Shown in pieces: positions 42,489-50,513 of a stretch of 64,000 nucleotides of DNA. How positions within the stretch are numbered: the stretch's first letter is position 1; every line of letters begins with the position of its first letter. The stretch comes from Ochrobactrum sp. RH2CCR150 (GTDB lineage: Bacteria; Pseudomonadota; Alphaproteobacteria; Rhizobiales; Rhizobiaceae), in contig JACGXE010000002.1 of NCBI GenBank assembly GCA_014138095.1, positions 186,001-250,000 of the forward strand. Reading direction: 5' to 3'. The position numbers and the translations under genes were made by a program. Below the pieces are notes generated by a model. The model was not told where the DNA came from. It saw only the letters and a program-made list of their open reading frames with translations, and made no database searches.

Positions 42489-44129
42489 CTATGGCGTTGT
42501 TATTTCTATAAGTGCAGGTCCCTCAACCGCCCCGGCGCGTCGCAGCGCTTTGGCAAGCTGCGCAAGATCAAGTGCGCCCGGACGAAGCGCGTCCTGATTG
42601 TCGCCATTTGTCAGCCGAATATGTTCGCCCGCTATGCCATAGGCCTGTGCGAGCTTGACGAAATCGGGCGCTGTCGGGCGCACTCCAACCGGTTCTATCT
42701 CCCGGGACAGCATGTAATCTTCGATTTCCTGATAACCGTGATTGTTCCAGACCACGAAAATCACCGGCGCTTTCTCGTCCACGGCAGTGCCAAGCGTGCC
42801 CAGACAAAACTGGAAACCGCCATCGCCCACAAGGCAGACGACAGGCGCGCCGCTCTGCGCAAGGCTTGCGCCGACTGCGGCAGGAGGACCAAACCCGAGC
42901 GCACCATAGCCGGTTGAAGCATTGAACCAGCTTCGCGGGTCATCGGCTTCGAAGAACAGATTGCCAGCATAGGCAAGCTGGGTGGAATCCCCGACGATAA
43001 TGCTCCCGGGCAACGTGTCCCGAATGGTGTCCAGAACTTCGATCAATGCCTGCATTTTGGATGAAAGAGAGCGGTAGGCTGCCTCTGTTGCGACAGAAGC
43101 GCGTTCCTTTCCGCCGTCGCGCTCTGTGTGAGACAAATCACGGAGGGACGACGCGAGCGCTTCCACTATCAGGGCTGCGTCGCCTGTGAGTGAGAGCGCG
43201 GCCGGATAGCTGGTAGCAGCTGCATCGGGATCGACATCAATGCGGATCATTCTGGCGGGCGGTTCAAAACCGCCATCCACATACATGTCGTAATCGGTCG
43301 GCCCAAACTGGGTTCCAATGGCGATGACGAGATCGGCCTCTGCGATCAGTTGGCGGATCGGCAGCAGGCTCGGGCTTGCCTGTACCATAAGGGGATGGCG
43401 ACCAAGCAAACCACGGGCGTTTGTTGTGGTCACCACCGGTGCGTCAAGCATTTGTGCAAGGGTGGAAATGGCATCACACGAGCGGTTGGCGCCCCCGCCA
43501 GCGAGAATCAAGGGACGCCGCGCTTTCGCACACAATGTTGCTGCGTCGTCGATTTTGTCAGTGTCGAAAGCGGCGGCAGCCTTTTTCAACAGCTTCAGTG
43601 GTGCGCCTTCGAATGGAGCTTCCATGAGGTCGGTTGGAATTTCGATATGGACGGGACCGGGACGTCCCGATTTCAGCCGGGCAAAGGCGCGGTCAACCAG
43701 TGATACCAGATCGCCGGATTGTTCCAGCCGTTCCGATGACAAGGCGATTGTTCGCATCGTTGCGGACTGATCGGGCAATTCGTGCAGATGCCCCCGGTAA
43801 TGTCCGAGCGTGTGGCGGGCATTGACCCCGGAGATGACCAGCATTGGGATGGAATCCGCGCGCGCCTGCGCCATGGGGGTGATGGCGTTGGTCAATCCCG
43901 GGCCGGTAATCAGCAGGCAAACGCCTGGCTTGCCGGAAACCCGCGCATAGCCATCCGCCATGAAACCTGCATCCTGCTCGTCGCGCGGGGTGACGTGCCG
44001 AATGCTCGACCCGGCCAGACCGCGATAAAGCTCTGCCGTATGCACGCCTGGAATGCCAAATACTGTGTCAACGTCGTACGCTTCCAGAAGCTCAATCAAC
44101 GCCTGCCCGACCGTTGTTTTGCTGCTCAT
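42489..44129 (-). CDS. aruI: Thiamine diphosphate decarboxylase, AruI-like (5-guanidino-2-oxopentanoate decarboxylase)
   Basis: The 546-residue protein has the three-domain layout of acetolactate-synthase relatives. The catalytic Glu lies in TPRDEQDAGFMADGYARVSGKPGV (about residue 48) and the diphosphate/Mg motif in GDGGFQFCLGTLGTA..NN (about 440-470). VFGIPGVHTAELYRGLAGSSIRHV and GHYRGHLHELPDQ resemble AruI of Pseudomonas, which decarboxylates 2-ketoarginine to 4-guanidinobutyraldehyde. The adjacent AruH-like transaminase, overlapping by 4 bases, supports this assignment strongly. A different 2-oxo acid of similar shape remains possible. Confidence 0.8.
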   Translation of the reverse strand: MSSKTTVGQALIELLEAYDVDTVFGIPGVHTAELYRGLAGSSIRHVTPRDEQDAGFMADGYARVSGKPGVCLLITGPGLTNAITPMAQARADSIPMLVISGVNARHTLGHYRGHLHELPDQSATMRTIALSSERLEQSGDLVSLVDRAFARLKSGRPGPVHIEIPTDLMEAPFEGAPLKLLKKAAAAFDTDKIDDAATLCAKARRPLILAGGGANRSCDAISTLAQMLDAPVVTTTNARGLLGRHPLMVQASPSLLPIRQLIAEADLVIAIGTQFGPTDYDMYVDGGFEPPARMIRIDVDPDAAATSYPAALSLTGDAALIVEALASSLRDLSHTERDGGKERASVATEAAYRSLSSKMQALIEVLDTIRDTLPGSIIVGDSTQLAYAGNLFFEADDPRSWFNASTGYGALGFGPPAAVGASLAQSGAPVVCLVGDGGFQFCLGTLGTAVDEKAPVIFVVWNNHGYQEIEDYMLSREIEPVGVRPTAPDFVKLAQAYGIAGEHIRLTNGDNQDALRPGALDLAQLAKALRRAGAVEGPALIEITTP

Positions 44130-45322
44130 GACACCAGACTTTCCGCATTGTGGTTAAGGCCGCGGGCAAAACGCGCGATGCGGTCGCAAGCCTCGATAAT
44201 CCGGTCTTCGGGAACGGTGACGCTCATGCGCACCAGATCCTTCGCAACCTGGCCGAAAGACGTGCCGGGCATCATCGAGACATAGTGTTCTTCAAGCAGG
44301 CGGCTGGCGAATTCTTCGCCATTCAGTCCGGTGCCGCCAATATCCAGCAGTACGAACATGCCAGCTTCCGGCATCAACGGCTTGATGCCCGCGACACCGC
44401 GCAATTGTTTGACCACGAGTTCCGACCGGGCCTTGTATTGGGCGCGCATGACGGAAGATGTCGTCAGATCGTGGGTCAGCGCATAAGCCACCATGTCGGC
44501 GATGAAAGGCTGTCCGCCGAAGAGCATGGATTCGGAAAACGGCAGCAATCTTTGGCAGAACTCTTCCGATCCAATAGCCCAACCCGCGCGAAAACCGGGT
44601 GCTGCATGCGACTTGGATATGGAGGAGACCACGATTGCGCGATCAGCCATTTCTGGAATGTCGAGCGGCGAAGCAAATGCTGCGCCGAAGGTAAGCTCTT
44701 CATACACCTCATCGCAGATGATCCAGAGATTGTGCTTACGGCACACTTCGGCGATGGCGGCAATTTCGGATTTTGTCAGCACCGAGCCGGTGGGGTTGTG
44801 CGGATTGTTGAGGAGCAACGCGCGGCAGTCGGGCGTAATGGCGGCTTCCAGTATTTCCGCGCGAAGATGAAAACCGTCTTCGGCCCGCAGCGGCACTGGA
44901 ACGATATCAGCTCCGGGCGCGCGCACGACGCCTTCATAGGTCGCATAATAGGGATCTGGAACGAGAACCTTGTCACCTGCCTCGACCAGTCCGGTCAGGA
45001 CTGCATAGAGCGCTGTCTGGGTGCCCGGAAAATAGAGGATGTTGTCGGTGGTGATGGTGCGGCCAGTGCGCTTTGAGTATTTTGCGGCCAGTGCCGCCAG
45101 CACTGCCGGTTCGCCGCGACCGTTCGAATAGCGGGTGCGACCGGCGCGCATGGCATTGTTGCACACCTCCAGCAACATGGGGTCCGGCGCGACGTCGGGT
45201 TCGCCAATCGTGAACTCGATAACCGGATGACCGAGCGCGCGCAGTTCCCTGCCACGCGCATGGACACGCCATTTGTCCGACCCCAGTCCTGATAGTCTTT
45301 CGGTGATGGAAGCGTAATGCAT
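44126..45322 (-). CDS. aruH: Class I aminotransferase, AruH-like (arginine:pyruvate transaminase)
   Basis: This 398-residue PLP enzyme of fold type I has LNNPHNPTGSVLTKSE, IICDEVYEELTFG and the PLP lysine in SISKSHAAPGFRAGW (about residue 233). The C-terminus has the substrate-binding Arg in LVRMSVTVPEDR. Overall sequence and its pairing with an AruI-like decarboxylase suggest the arginine transaminase route, converting arginine and pyruvate to 2-ketoarginine and alanine. It starts right after the TetR stop. Substrate specificity is inferred; methylarginines or citrulline are alternatives given the dimethylargininase gene nearby. Confidence 0.78.
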   Translation of the reverse strand: MHYASITERLSGLGSDKWRVHARGRELRALGHPVIEFTIGEPDVAPDPMLLEVCNNAMRAGRTRYSNGRGEPAVLAALAAKYSKRTGRTITTDNILYFPGTQTALYAVLTGLVEAGDKVLVPDPYYATYEGVVRAPGADIVPVPLRAEDGFHLRAEILEAAITPDCRALLLNNPHNPTGSVLTKSEIAAIAEVCRKHNLWIICDEVYEELTFGAAFASPLDIPEMADRAIVVSSISKSHAAPGFRAGWAIGSEEFCQRLLPFSESMLFGGQPFIADMVAYALTHDLTTSSVMRAQYKARSELVVKQLRGVAGIKPLMPEAGMFVLLDIGGTGLNGEEFASRLLEEHYVSMMPGTSFGQVAKDLVRMSVTVPEDRIIEACDRIARFARGLNHNAESLVS

Positions 45323-45323
45323 G

Positions 45324-45968
45324 TCAATGTCTCGGAAGTGGTGGCACGGCGGGAAGCTCGATGCCGAGAAGGGCGCCGATGGAGCTTAGTCCGATGCCGA
45401 TTTGCATGGTGTCGTCGATTTCGTCCGCGCTGAGACAGCCTTCGATCCACAGGCCGTCGATCAGTGCATTGACTGCGATGGCGAGGCGTCGGCATGCCTC
45501 CGGGGTTGGCTCGCGGCCTTCCGCCGACAAGACCTCCGCAATCAGGGTCTCAGTCGCCCGGCGAAAAGCGAGATAGCCTTCACGATGCTCGCGTTCCAGA
45601 TCCGGATCGAGATGAACCTGGCTAACGAAAGTCGCCCAGAGCGAAAGCATGCGCGGGTCTGCCACTGCTCCACCAAGGCTGGCAGCGACGAAACGCGTCA
45701 GCCGGTCATGGGGCGTGCCGCCGTCCGATTCCAGAATACTCAACGCCGGCACGGTCATCATTTCGATCATACGCCGGTAGGCGGCGGCGATGAGATTGGC
45801 CTTTGATGTGAAGTGATGCCTGATGAGGCCATTGCTGACCCCCGCACGCGCCGCGACGGCGCGCACTGTCGTCGCCTGTATCCCCAGATCGGCAATGCAA
45901 TCGAGCGTAGCCTCTATCATGTCTGTGCGACGGTCGAAGTCTGGCGCACGTCGAAACGATGCGGTCAT
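45324..45968 (-). CDS. TetR-family regulator (BetI-like)
   Basis: The 214-residue protein has a helix-turn-helix at about 20-60 (ATTVRAVAARAGVSNGLIRHHFTSKANLIAAAYRRM) and a C-terminal ligand domain. FRRAPDFDRRTDMIEATLDCIADLG is BetI-like. I chose ATG 45968 because GGGAGGAG precedes it. It is the first gene of the arginine/CoA operon and divergent from the transporter operon. A large palindrome in the shared promoter region is its probable operator, so it likely represses both directions until an amino-acid-like or acyl-CoA ligand binds. Confidence 0.9.
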   Translation of the reverse strand: MTASFRRAPDFDRRTDMIEATLDCIADLGIQATTVRAVAARAGVSNGLIRHHFTSKANLIAAAYRRMIEMMTVPALSILESDGGTPHDRLTRFVAASLGGAVADPRMLSLWATFVSQVHLDPDLEREHREGYLAFRRATETLIAEVLSAEGREPTPEACRRLAIAVNALIDGLWIEGCLSADEIDDTMQIGIGLSSIGALLGIELPAVPPLPRH

Positions 45969-45987
45969 CTTCTCCTCCCTTGATGCG

Positions 45988-46028
45988 TGACTATGCACTT
46001 GCATAACACTTATTCAAGTGTATAGTCA
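45988..46028. promoter_or_regulatory. 41-bp palindromic operator between TetR and transporter operons
   Basis: TGACTATGCACTTG (45988-46001) and CAAGTGTATAGTCA (46015-46028) are inverted repeats with 13 of 14 matches, separated by 13 bases. A second, outer symmetry flanks it: CCCTTGA on the left and TCAAGGG on the right. It occupies the divergent promoter zone and is the best candidate site for the adjacent TetR-family protein, possibly two dimers. Confidence 0.75.
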
Positions 46029-46158
46029 GCGTCAAGGGAACCGTTGGCTGCTTGTTGAGAAGTCGGAAAAGAACTTCGAAGCGGCTGATAAACAAGCAAT
46101 ATCCAGGTGGCTTTCGGCGAACCGATTGGGTGGCCGGGCCAAGGGAGGTTCGTGCCGC

Positions 46159-46932
46159 ATGAGCCAGGGCGAAGAGGCGATCTCTGTCGTCGACCTTCAC
46201 AAGCGTTTCGGTGATCTCGAGGTGCTTAAAGGCGTTTCACTCAAGGCGCGCGAGGGCGACGTTATCGCAATTATCGGCGGATCGGGCTCCGGCAAATCAA
46301 CATTTCTTCGCTGCATCAATATGCTGGAACTGCCGACTTCGGGGGCGGTCACCATCCATGGTGAGACTATCGCCATGAAGAACAGCGGTAATGGCAGCCA
46401 GATTCCCACGGACAGAAAGCAGATCGAACGCATTCGCACACGGCTTGGAATGGTCTTCCAGAGCTTTAATCTCTGGCAGCACATGACTGTTCTTGAGAAC
46501 GTGATCGAAGCGCCCGTTCATGTGCTGGGGGTGCCGAAAGCCGAGGCGATAGATCGCGCCGAAACGCTGCTGAAGCGCGTTGGGCTCTACGAAAAGCGAG
46601 ATGTTTATCCAGCTTTCATGTCCGGTGGCCAGCAGCAGCGCGCTGCGATTGCGCGTGCGCTCGCGATAGAACCGCTGGTCATGCTTTTCGATGAACCGAC
46701 CTCTGCGCTGGACCCTGAGCTTGTTGGCGAGGTGCTCACCGTTATCGGAGATCTGGCCAAGGAAAAGCGCACGATGATTCTCGTTACGCACGAGATGAAA
46801 TTTGCGCGCAGGGTCGCGAACCACATTGTCTTTTTACATGATGGCAGGATCGAGGAAGAGGGGTCCCCTGAAGACGTATTCGGGAACCCTAAATCCGAAC
46901 GACTGAAAAAATTCATCAGTTCAACGCACTGA
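46159..46932 (+). CDS. Polar amino acid ABC transporter ATPase (HisP/OccP type)
   Basis: The 257-residue ATPase has Walker A GGSGSGKST, Q-loop [18 protein letters not shown], signature MSGGQQQR and Walker [21 protein letters not shown], all of the histidine/arginine/opine transporter subfamily. GGGAGG lies 11 bases before ATG 46159; the longer frame upstream would run into the operator and is rejected. It is first in the rightward operon with a binding protein, two permeases, an amidohydrolase and a dimethylargininase. Confidence 0.93.
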   Translation: MSQGEEAISVVDLHKRFGDLEVLKGVSLKAREGDVIAIIGGSGSGKSTFLRCINMLELPTSGAVTIHGETIAMKNSGNGSQIPTDRKQIERIRTRLGMVFQSFNLWQHMTVLENVIEAPVHVLGVPKAEAIDRAETLLKRVGLYEKRDVYPAFMSGGQQQRAAIARALAIEPLVMLFDEPTSALDPELVGEVLTVIGDLAKEKRTMILVTHEMKFARRVANHIVFLHDGRIEEEGSPEDVFGNPKSERLKKFISSTH

Positions 46933-46954
46933 AACGGGAACGGGAGAAGTACCA

Positions 46955-47737
46955 ATGAAGCGTCTTTTTACAAGTCTGTGTATCGGTGTAACATTTGCTG
47001 TCGCGGGCGTCGCGGTTGCGAATGCCGAACAGGTAAAGGTCGGTATCGCAGCCGAACCCTATCCGCCCTTTACCTCGCCCGATGCGTCGGGAAAGTGGCA
47101 AGGATGGGAAATTGATTTTGCCGATGCCGTCTGTGAAGAGGCCAAGCTTGATTGCGTGATCACGCCCGTCGCCTGGGATGGCATCATTCCAGCGCTGACC
47201 ACCAGCAAGATCGACATGATTGTCGGCTCCATGTCGATGACGCCCGAACGTCTCAAGACGATCGATTTCTCGGACAAGTATTACAATACGCCGACGATCG
47301 TCATCGGTACCAAGGATCTCAAATTCGATGCGACGCCCGAGGGGTTGAAGGATAAGACCATTGGCGTGCAGGTCTCGACCATCCATCAGGCTTACGCGAT
47401 GAAGCACTTTGCGCCCGCCGGTGCGACGATCAAGGAATATCAGACGCAGGACGAAGCCAATAACGATCTGACAGCCGGGCGTATCGACGCTGTACAGGCG
47501 GATTCGCTGGCGCTTCGCACCTTCCTTGCCACAGACAGCGGCAAGGCATGCTGCGAGGAAAAGGGCACGGTCGCGCAGGACGTTGAGGTTCTGGGACCAG
47601 GTGTGGGTATCGGATTGCGCAAGGGCGATACGGAACTCAAGGACAAGTTGAACGCTGCAATCAAGGCGATCCGTTCCAACGGCACCTACGACACTTTCAC
47701 GAAAAAATATTTCGACTTCGACATTTACGGCCAGTGA
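46955..47737 (+). CDS. Periplasmic basic-amino-acid/opine-type binding protein
   Basis: This 260-residue family-3 binding protein has a signal peptide cleaved near VANA|EQ. The mature start VKVGIAAEPYPPFTSPDASGKWQGWEIDFADAVCEEAKLDC, with a Cys pair near 52/59, and the segment WDGIIPALTTSKIDMIVGSMSMTPERLKTIDFSDKYYNTP, match arginine/ornithine/octopine binding proteins. A second Cys pair (ACCEE) is unusual. The operon context points to an arginine derivative as ligand. Confidence 0.9.
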   Translation: MKRLFTSLCIGVTFAVAGVAVANAEQVKVGIAAEPYPPFTSPDASGKWQGWEIDFADAVCEEAKLDCVITPVAWDGIIPALTTSKIDMIVGSMSMTPERLKTIDFSDKYYNTPTIVIGTKDLKFDATPEGLKDKTIGVQVSTIHQAYAMKHFAPAGATIKEYQTQDEANNDLTAGRIDAVQADSLALRTFLATDSGKACCEEKGTVAQDVEVLGPGVGIGLRKGDTELKDKLNAAIKAIRSNGTYDTFTKKYFDFDIYGQ

Positions 47738-47744
47738 ACGTCAT

Positions 47745-47771
47745 GGCCAGCCGGCATCCTGTCGGCTGGCC
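47745..47771 (+). terminator. Hairpin between binding protein and permease genes
   Basis: GGCCAGCCG and CGGCTGGCC pair across a 9-base loop, seven bases after the binding protein stop. Only a weak T-rich stretch follows. This position suits partial termination or 3'-end protection that makes the binding protein mRNA more abundant than the permease mRNA. Confidence 0.65.
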
Positions 47772-47802
47772 TATTCTGATTTCAGCATGAACGGGACTGG
47801 CC

Positions 47803-48525
47803 ATGGATGCACCATTGATCAACTGGAGCCTGCTTGCTCTTAATCCGCCGGGGTGGGGAGGCGTGCTTCTGCAGGGCTTCTGGCACACGCTGCAAATTGC
47901 CGTCGGCGGTTATTCGCTCGGTCTGTTGATCGGCATGTTTGGTGCGCTGGGCAAGCTCTATGGCGGCCCTATCATTCGTGATCTGCTGGAAGTCTACACG
48001 ACTGTGGTGCGCGCCGTGCCGGAGCTGGTGCTGATCCTCATCCTGTATTACGCAGGCACCGATTTGCTGAACCAGATGCTCGCTGTGTTCGGCTATGGCA
48101 AAGTCGATATCAGCGGGCTCGCTGCTGGCATCTTTGTCATCGGGGTGGTGCAGGGCGCCTATTCAACGGAAGTCCTGCGCGGTGCGATCAAAGCGATTGC
48201 ACCCGGCCAGATCGAGGCGGCGCGCGCGTTCGGCATGCCGCCGTCGAAGATGCTCCGACGCATTACGATACCGGCCATGCTGCCCTTTGCCATACCGGGC
48301 CTTGCCAATCTGTGGCTTATCTCGACCAAGGACACGGCTCTTCTGGCTGTCGTCGGTTTCAGCGAATTGACGCTGGTAACACGACAGGCGGCAGGCACGA
48401 CCAAGCACTATCTGCTGTTCTTCTTGACCGCTGGCGTGCTTTACCTCGGGCTCACCCTGATTTCGAATGCCTTCATCGGCATGATTGAGCGGCGCTCGCG
48501 CCGTGGTTTTGCGCGGATTGACTGA
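47803..48525 (+). CDS. ABC transporter permease, HisQ/OccQ type
   Basis: The 240-residue membrane protein begins with GGVLLQGFWHTLQIAVGGYSLGLLIGMFGALGKL, typical of HisQ-like permeases. The EAA loop is IEAARAFGMPPSKMLRRITIPAMLPFAIPGLANLWL. It pairs with the next permease to form the channel. It is translated one base apart from that partner. Confidence 0.92.
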   Translation: MDAPLINWSLLALNPPGWGGVLLQGFWHTLQIAVGGYSLGLLIGMFGALGKLYGGPIIRDLLEVYTTVVRAVPELVLILILYYAGTDLLNQMLAVFGYGKVDISGLAAGIFVIGVVQGAYSTEVLRGAIKAIAPGQIEAARAFGMPPSKMLRRITIPAMLPFAIPGLANLWLISTKDTALLAVVGFSELTLVTRQAAGTTKHYLLFFLTAGVLYLGLTLISNAFIGMIERRSRRGFARID

Positions 48526-48526
48526 G

Positions 48527-49336
48527 ATGAGCACATCTTCAGCCATATACGAAAACCGAACCTCTGCCAGAGTCTGGCTTGAACCGCACCGCGTCGTGCT
48601 GATTGTCATCGCAATCGCGCTGTTTGCTTCGGCGGTGATTTTTGGTCGCTGGGACTGGCTTCCGCAATATCTGCCTCGTCTGGGGTCCGGCATTCTGGTC
48701 ACCCTGTTCATGCTGTTTGGGTCGGCCATTCTAGGGTTCATGCTGGCGCTCCCGCTTGGGCTGCTTCAGGTGACTGGGCCCTGGTGGTTGAGCTGGCCAG
48801 CCAAGGCGTTCTGCACCGTCATCCGAGGCACGCCTCTGCTGTTGCAGCTCTGGTTGCTCTATTACGGCCTTGGTTCTCTGTTCCCGTCTATTCCCGGCAT
48901 TCGCAGTTCATTTATCTGGCCTTATCTGCGTGAAGCATGGCCATATGGACTTGCAGCGCTGACGATCTCATTTGCGGCCTATGAGGGCGAGGTCATGCGT
49001 GGTGCTTTCGCTGGCGTGCCGTCTGGCGAATTGCAGGCCGGTCGTGCTTTTGGCATGTCGCCCTGGAAAGTGTTTCGCCGCATCTGGCTGCCACGTGCCA
49101 TCCATCGCGCGTTGCCCACGCTGAACGGTGAAACGGTTCTGCAACTGAAGTCGACACCGCTGGTCGCAACAATCACCGTGGTCGATGTTTACGGCGTCGT
49201 CTCCCGTGTGCGACAGGACACTTACCTGACCTATGAGCCGCTTCTTCTGCTGGCATTGATCTACATGATACTGACTGCAGGTCTGGTCTGGGTCTTCCGG
49301 CGTCTTGAGAACCGAATTCCGACAAGAGGTGTTTGA
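48527..49336 (+). CDS. ABC transporter permease, HisM/OccM type
   Basis: The 269-residue membrane protein from ATG 48527 (an earlier in-frame ATG lies inside the previous gene) has FCTVIRGTPLLLQLWLLYYGLG and the EAA loop LQAGRAFGMSPWKVFRRIWLPRAIHRALPTLNGE, both HisM-like. It completes the importer. The amidohydrolase ATG follows its stop immediately. Confidence 0.92.
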   Translation: MSTSSAIYENRTSARVWLEPHRVVLIVIAIALFASAVIFGRWDWLPQYLPRLGSGILVTLFMLFGSAILGFMLALPLGLLQVTGPWWLSWPAKAFCTVIRGTPLLLQLWLLYYGLGSLFPSIPGIRSSFIWPYLREAWPYGLAALTISFAAYEGEVMRGAFAGVPSGELQAGRAFGMSPWKVFRRIWLPRAIHRALPTLNGETVLQLKSTPLVATITVVDVYGVVSRVRQDTYLTYEPLLLLALIYMILTAGLVWVFRRLENRIPTRGV

Positions 49337-50509
49337 ATGCGCGATTTTTCGACTGCTATTCGCAATAACCTGCCCGAACTGACGGCATTGCGACGTGACC
49401 TCCATGCTCATCCCGAACTTGGTCTTGAGGAAAAACGAACCTCGGAGATTGTTGCGCGGGAGCTTGAGGCTTTAGGGTACAAAGTCACACGCGGGCTTGC
49501 AAAAACCGGGGTGATTGGCACTTTGACGAACGGGTCGAGCCGAAAGTCGGTCGGCATTCGCGCTGATATCGATGCGTTGCCGATCCACGAGCAGACAGGT
49601 CTTTCCTATTCCAGCAAGTCGCCCGGGCTGATGCATGCCTGCGGGCATGATGGCCATACGACCATGTTGCTTGGCGCCGCCAAGGCCCTGGCCGAGCGGC
49701 GCAATTTCGACGGCACCATTCATCTGATCTTTCAACCGGCGGAAGAGAATTTCGGCGGGGCCAAGATCATGATCGAAGAAGGATTGTTTGATCGCTTTCC
49801 CTGCGACGCTGTTTTTGCCCTTCACAATGATCCCGGCATTCCGCTTGGCAAGTTTGCCTTTCGCGATGGACCGATCATGGCTGCGGTCGATGAGGCGATG
49901 ATCAAAGTGAAAGGCTATGGTGGTCATGGATCGGAGCCGGAAAAGACTGCGGATCCCATAATGGCGGGCGCTTCCATCGTGATGGCGTTGCAGACTATCA
50001 AGTCGCGCAATGTGCCAGCGCTGGACCCGGCGGTTGTGACCGTTGCAGCTTTTCATGGCGGCTCGGCAAGCAACATCATTCCATCGTCGGCGGAAATTGT
50101 CGTCGGTATCCGCACCTTTTCGCCCGTCATTCGCGATCAGATTGAAGAGCGGATCAAACGCGTTGCAGCCTATCAGGCAGAGAGCTTTGGACTAACCGCG
50201 GAAGTCGATTATCTGCGGAGTTACGACGCGACAATCAATCATACCGCGGAAACGGATTTCGCGCGCAATCTGGCGCTGCAATCATTTGGTGCGACGAATG
50301 TGATTGAGCTGGAGCGCCCGCTTATGGGCAGCGAGGACTTCGCCTATATGCTTGTCGAGCGACCCGGCACCTATTTCTTTTTGGGTGGGGGCAAGGGAGA
50401 GAATGACTTCCAGCTCCACCATCCATCTTATGATTTCAATGATGATCTGATCCCCATCGGCGCGGCCTTCTGGACCGAGCTTGCTGAAGCCTATCTTAAA
50501 CCCGAGTGA
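49337..50509 (+). CDS. M20 family amidohydrolase (N-acyl-amino acid / hippurate hydrolase type)
   Basis: This is a 390-residue metal-dependent amidase of subfamily M20D. Zinc/manganese ligands are visible in MHACGHDGHTTMLLGAAKAL and FQPAEENFGGAKIMIEEGLF, with the dimerisation/lid His in GYGGHGSEPEKTADPI and a distal His in FQLHHPSYDFND. Members cleave N-acyl or N-carbamoyl amino acids to the free amino acid. In a transporter operon beside arginine catabolism genes, an N-acylated arginine-type substrate is reasonable. No signal peptide, so it acts after import. Confidence 0.9.
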   Translation: MRDFSTAIRNNLPELTALRRDLHAHPELGLEEKRTSEIVARELEALGYKVTRGLAKTGVIGTLTNGSSRKSVGIRADIDALPIHEQTGLSYSSKSPGLMHACGHDGHTTMLLGAAKALAERRNFDGTIHLIFQPAEENFGGAKIMIEEGLFDRFPCDAVFALHNDPGIPLGKFAFRDGPIMAAVDEAMIKVKGYGGHGSEPEKTADPIMAGASIVMALQTIKSRNVPALDPAVVTVAAFHGGSASNIIPSSAEIVVGIRTFSPVIRDQIEERIKRVAAYQAESFGLTAEVDYLRSYDATINHTAETDFARNLALQSFGATNVIELERPLMGSEDFAYMLVERPGTYFFLGGGKGENDFQLHHPSYDFNDDLIPIGAAFWTELAEAYLKPE

Positions 50510-50513
50510 GCCC

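Noticed and set aside
42489..44129. Acetolactate synthase (IlvB) assignment
   Set aside because: There is no small regulatory subunit gene, and the sequence and the AruH-like partner fit 2-ketoarginine decarboxylase better.
46018..46158. Longer start for the transporter ATPase gene
   Set aside because: It would begin inside the palindromic operator, adds 47 residues not found in the family, and the ATG at 46159 has a strong GGGAGG ribosome site.
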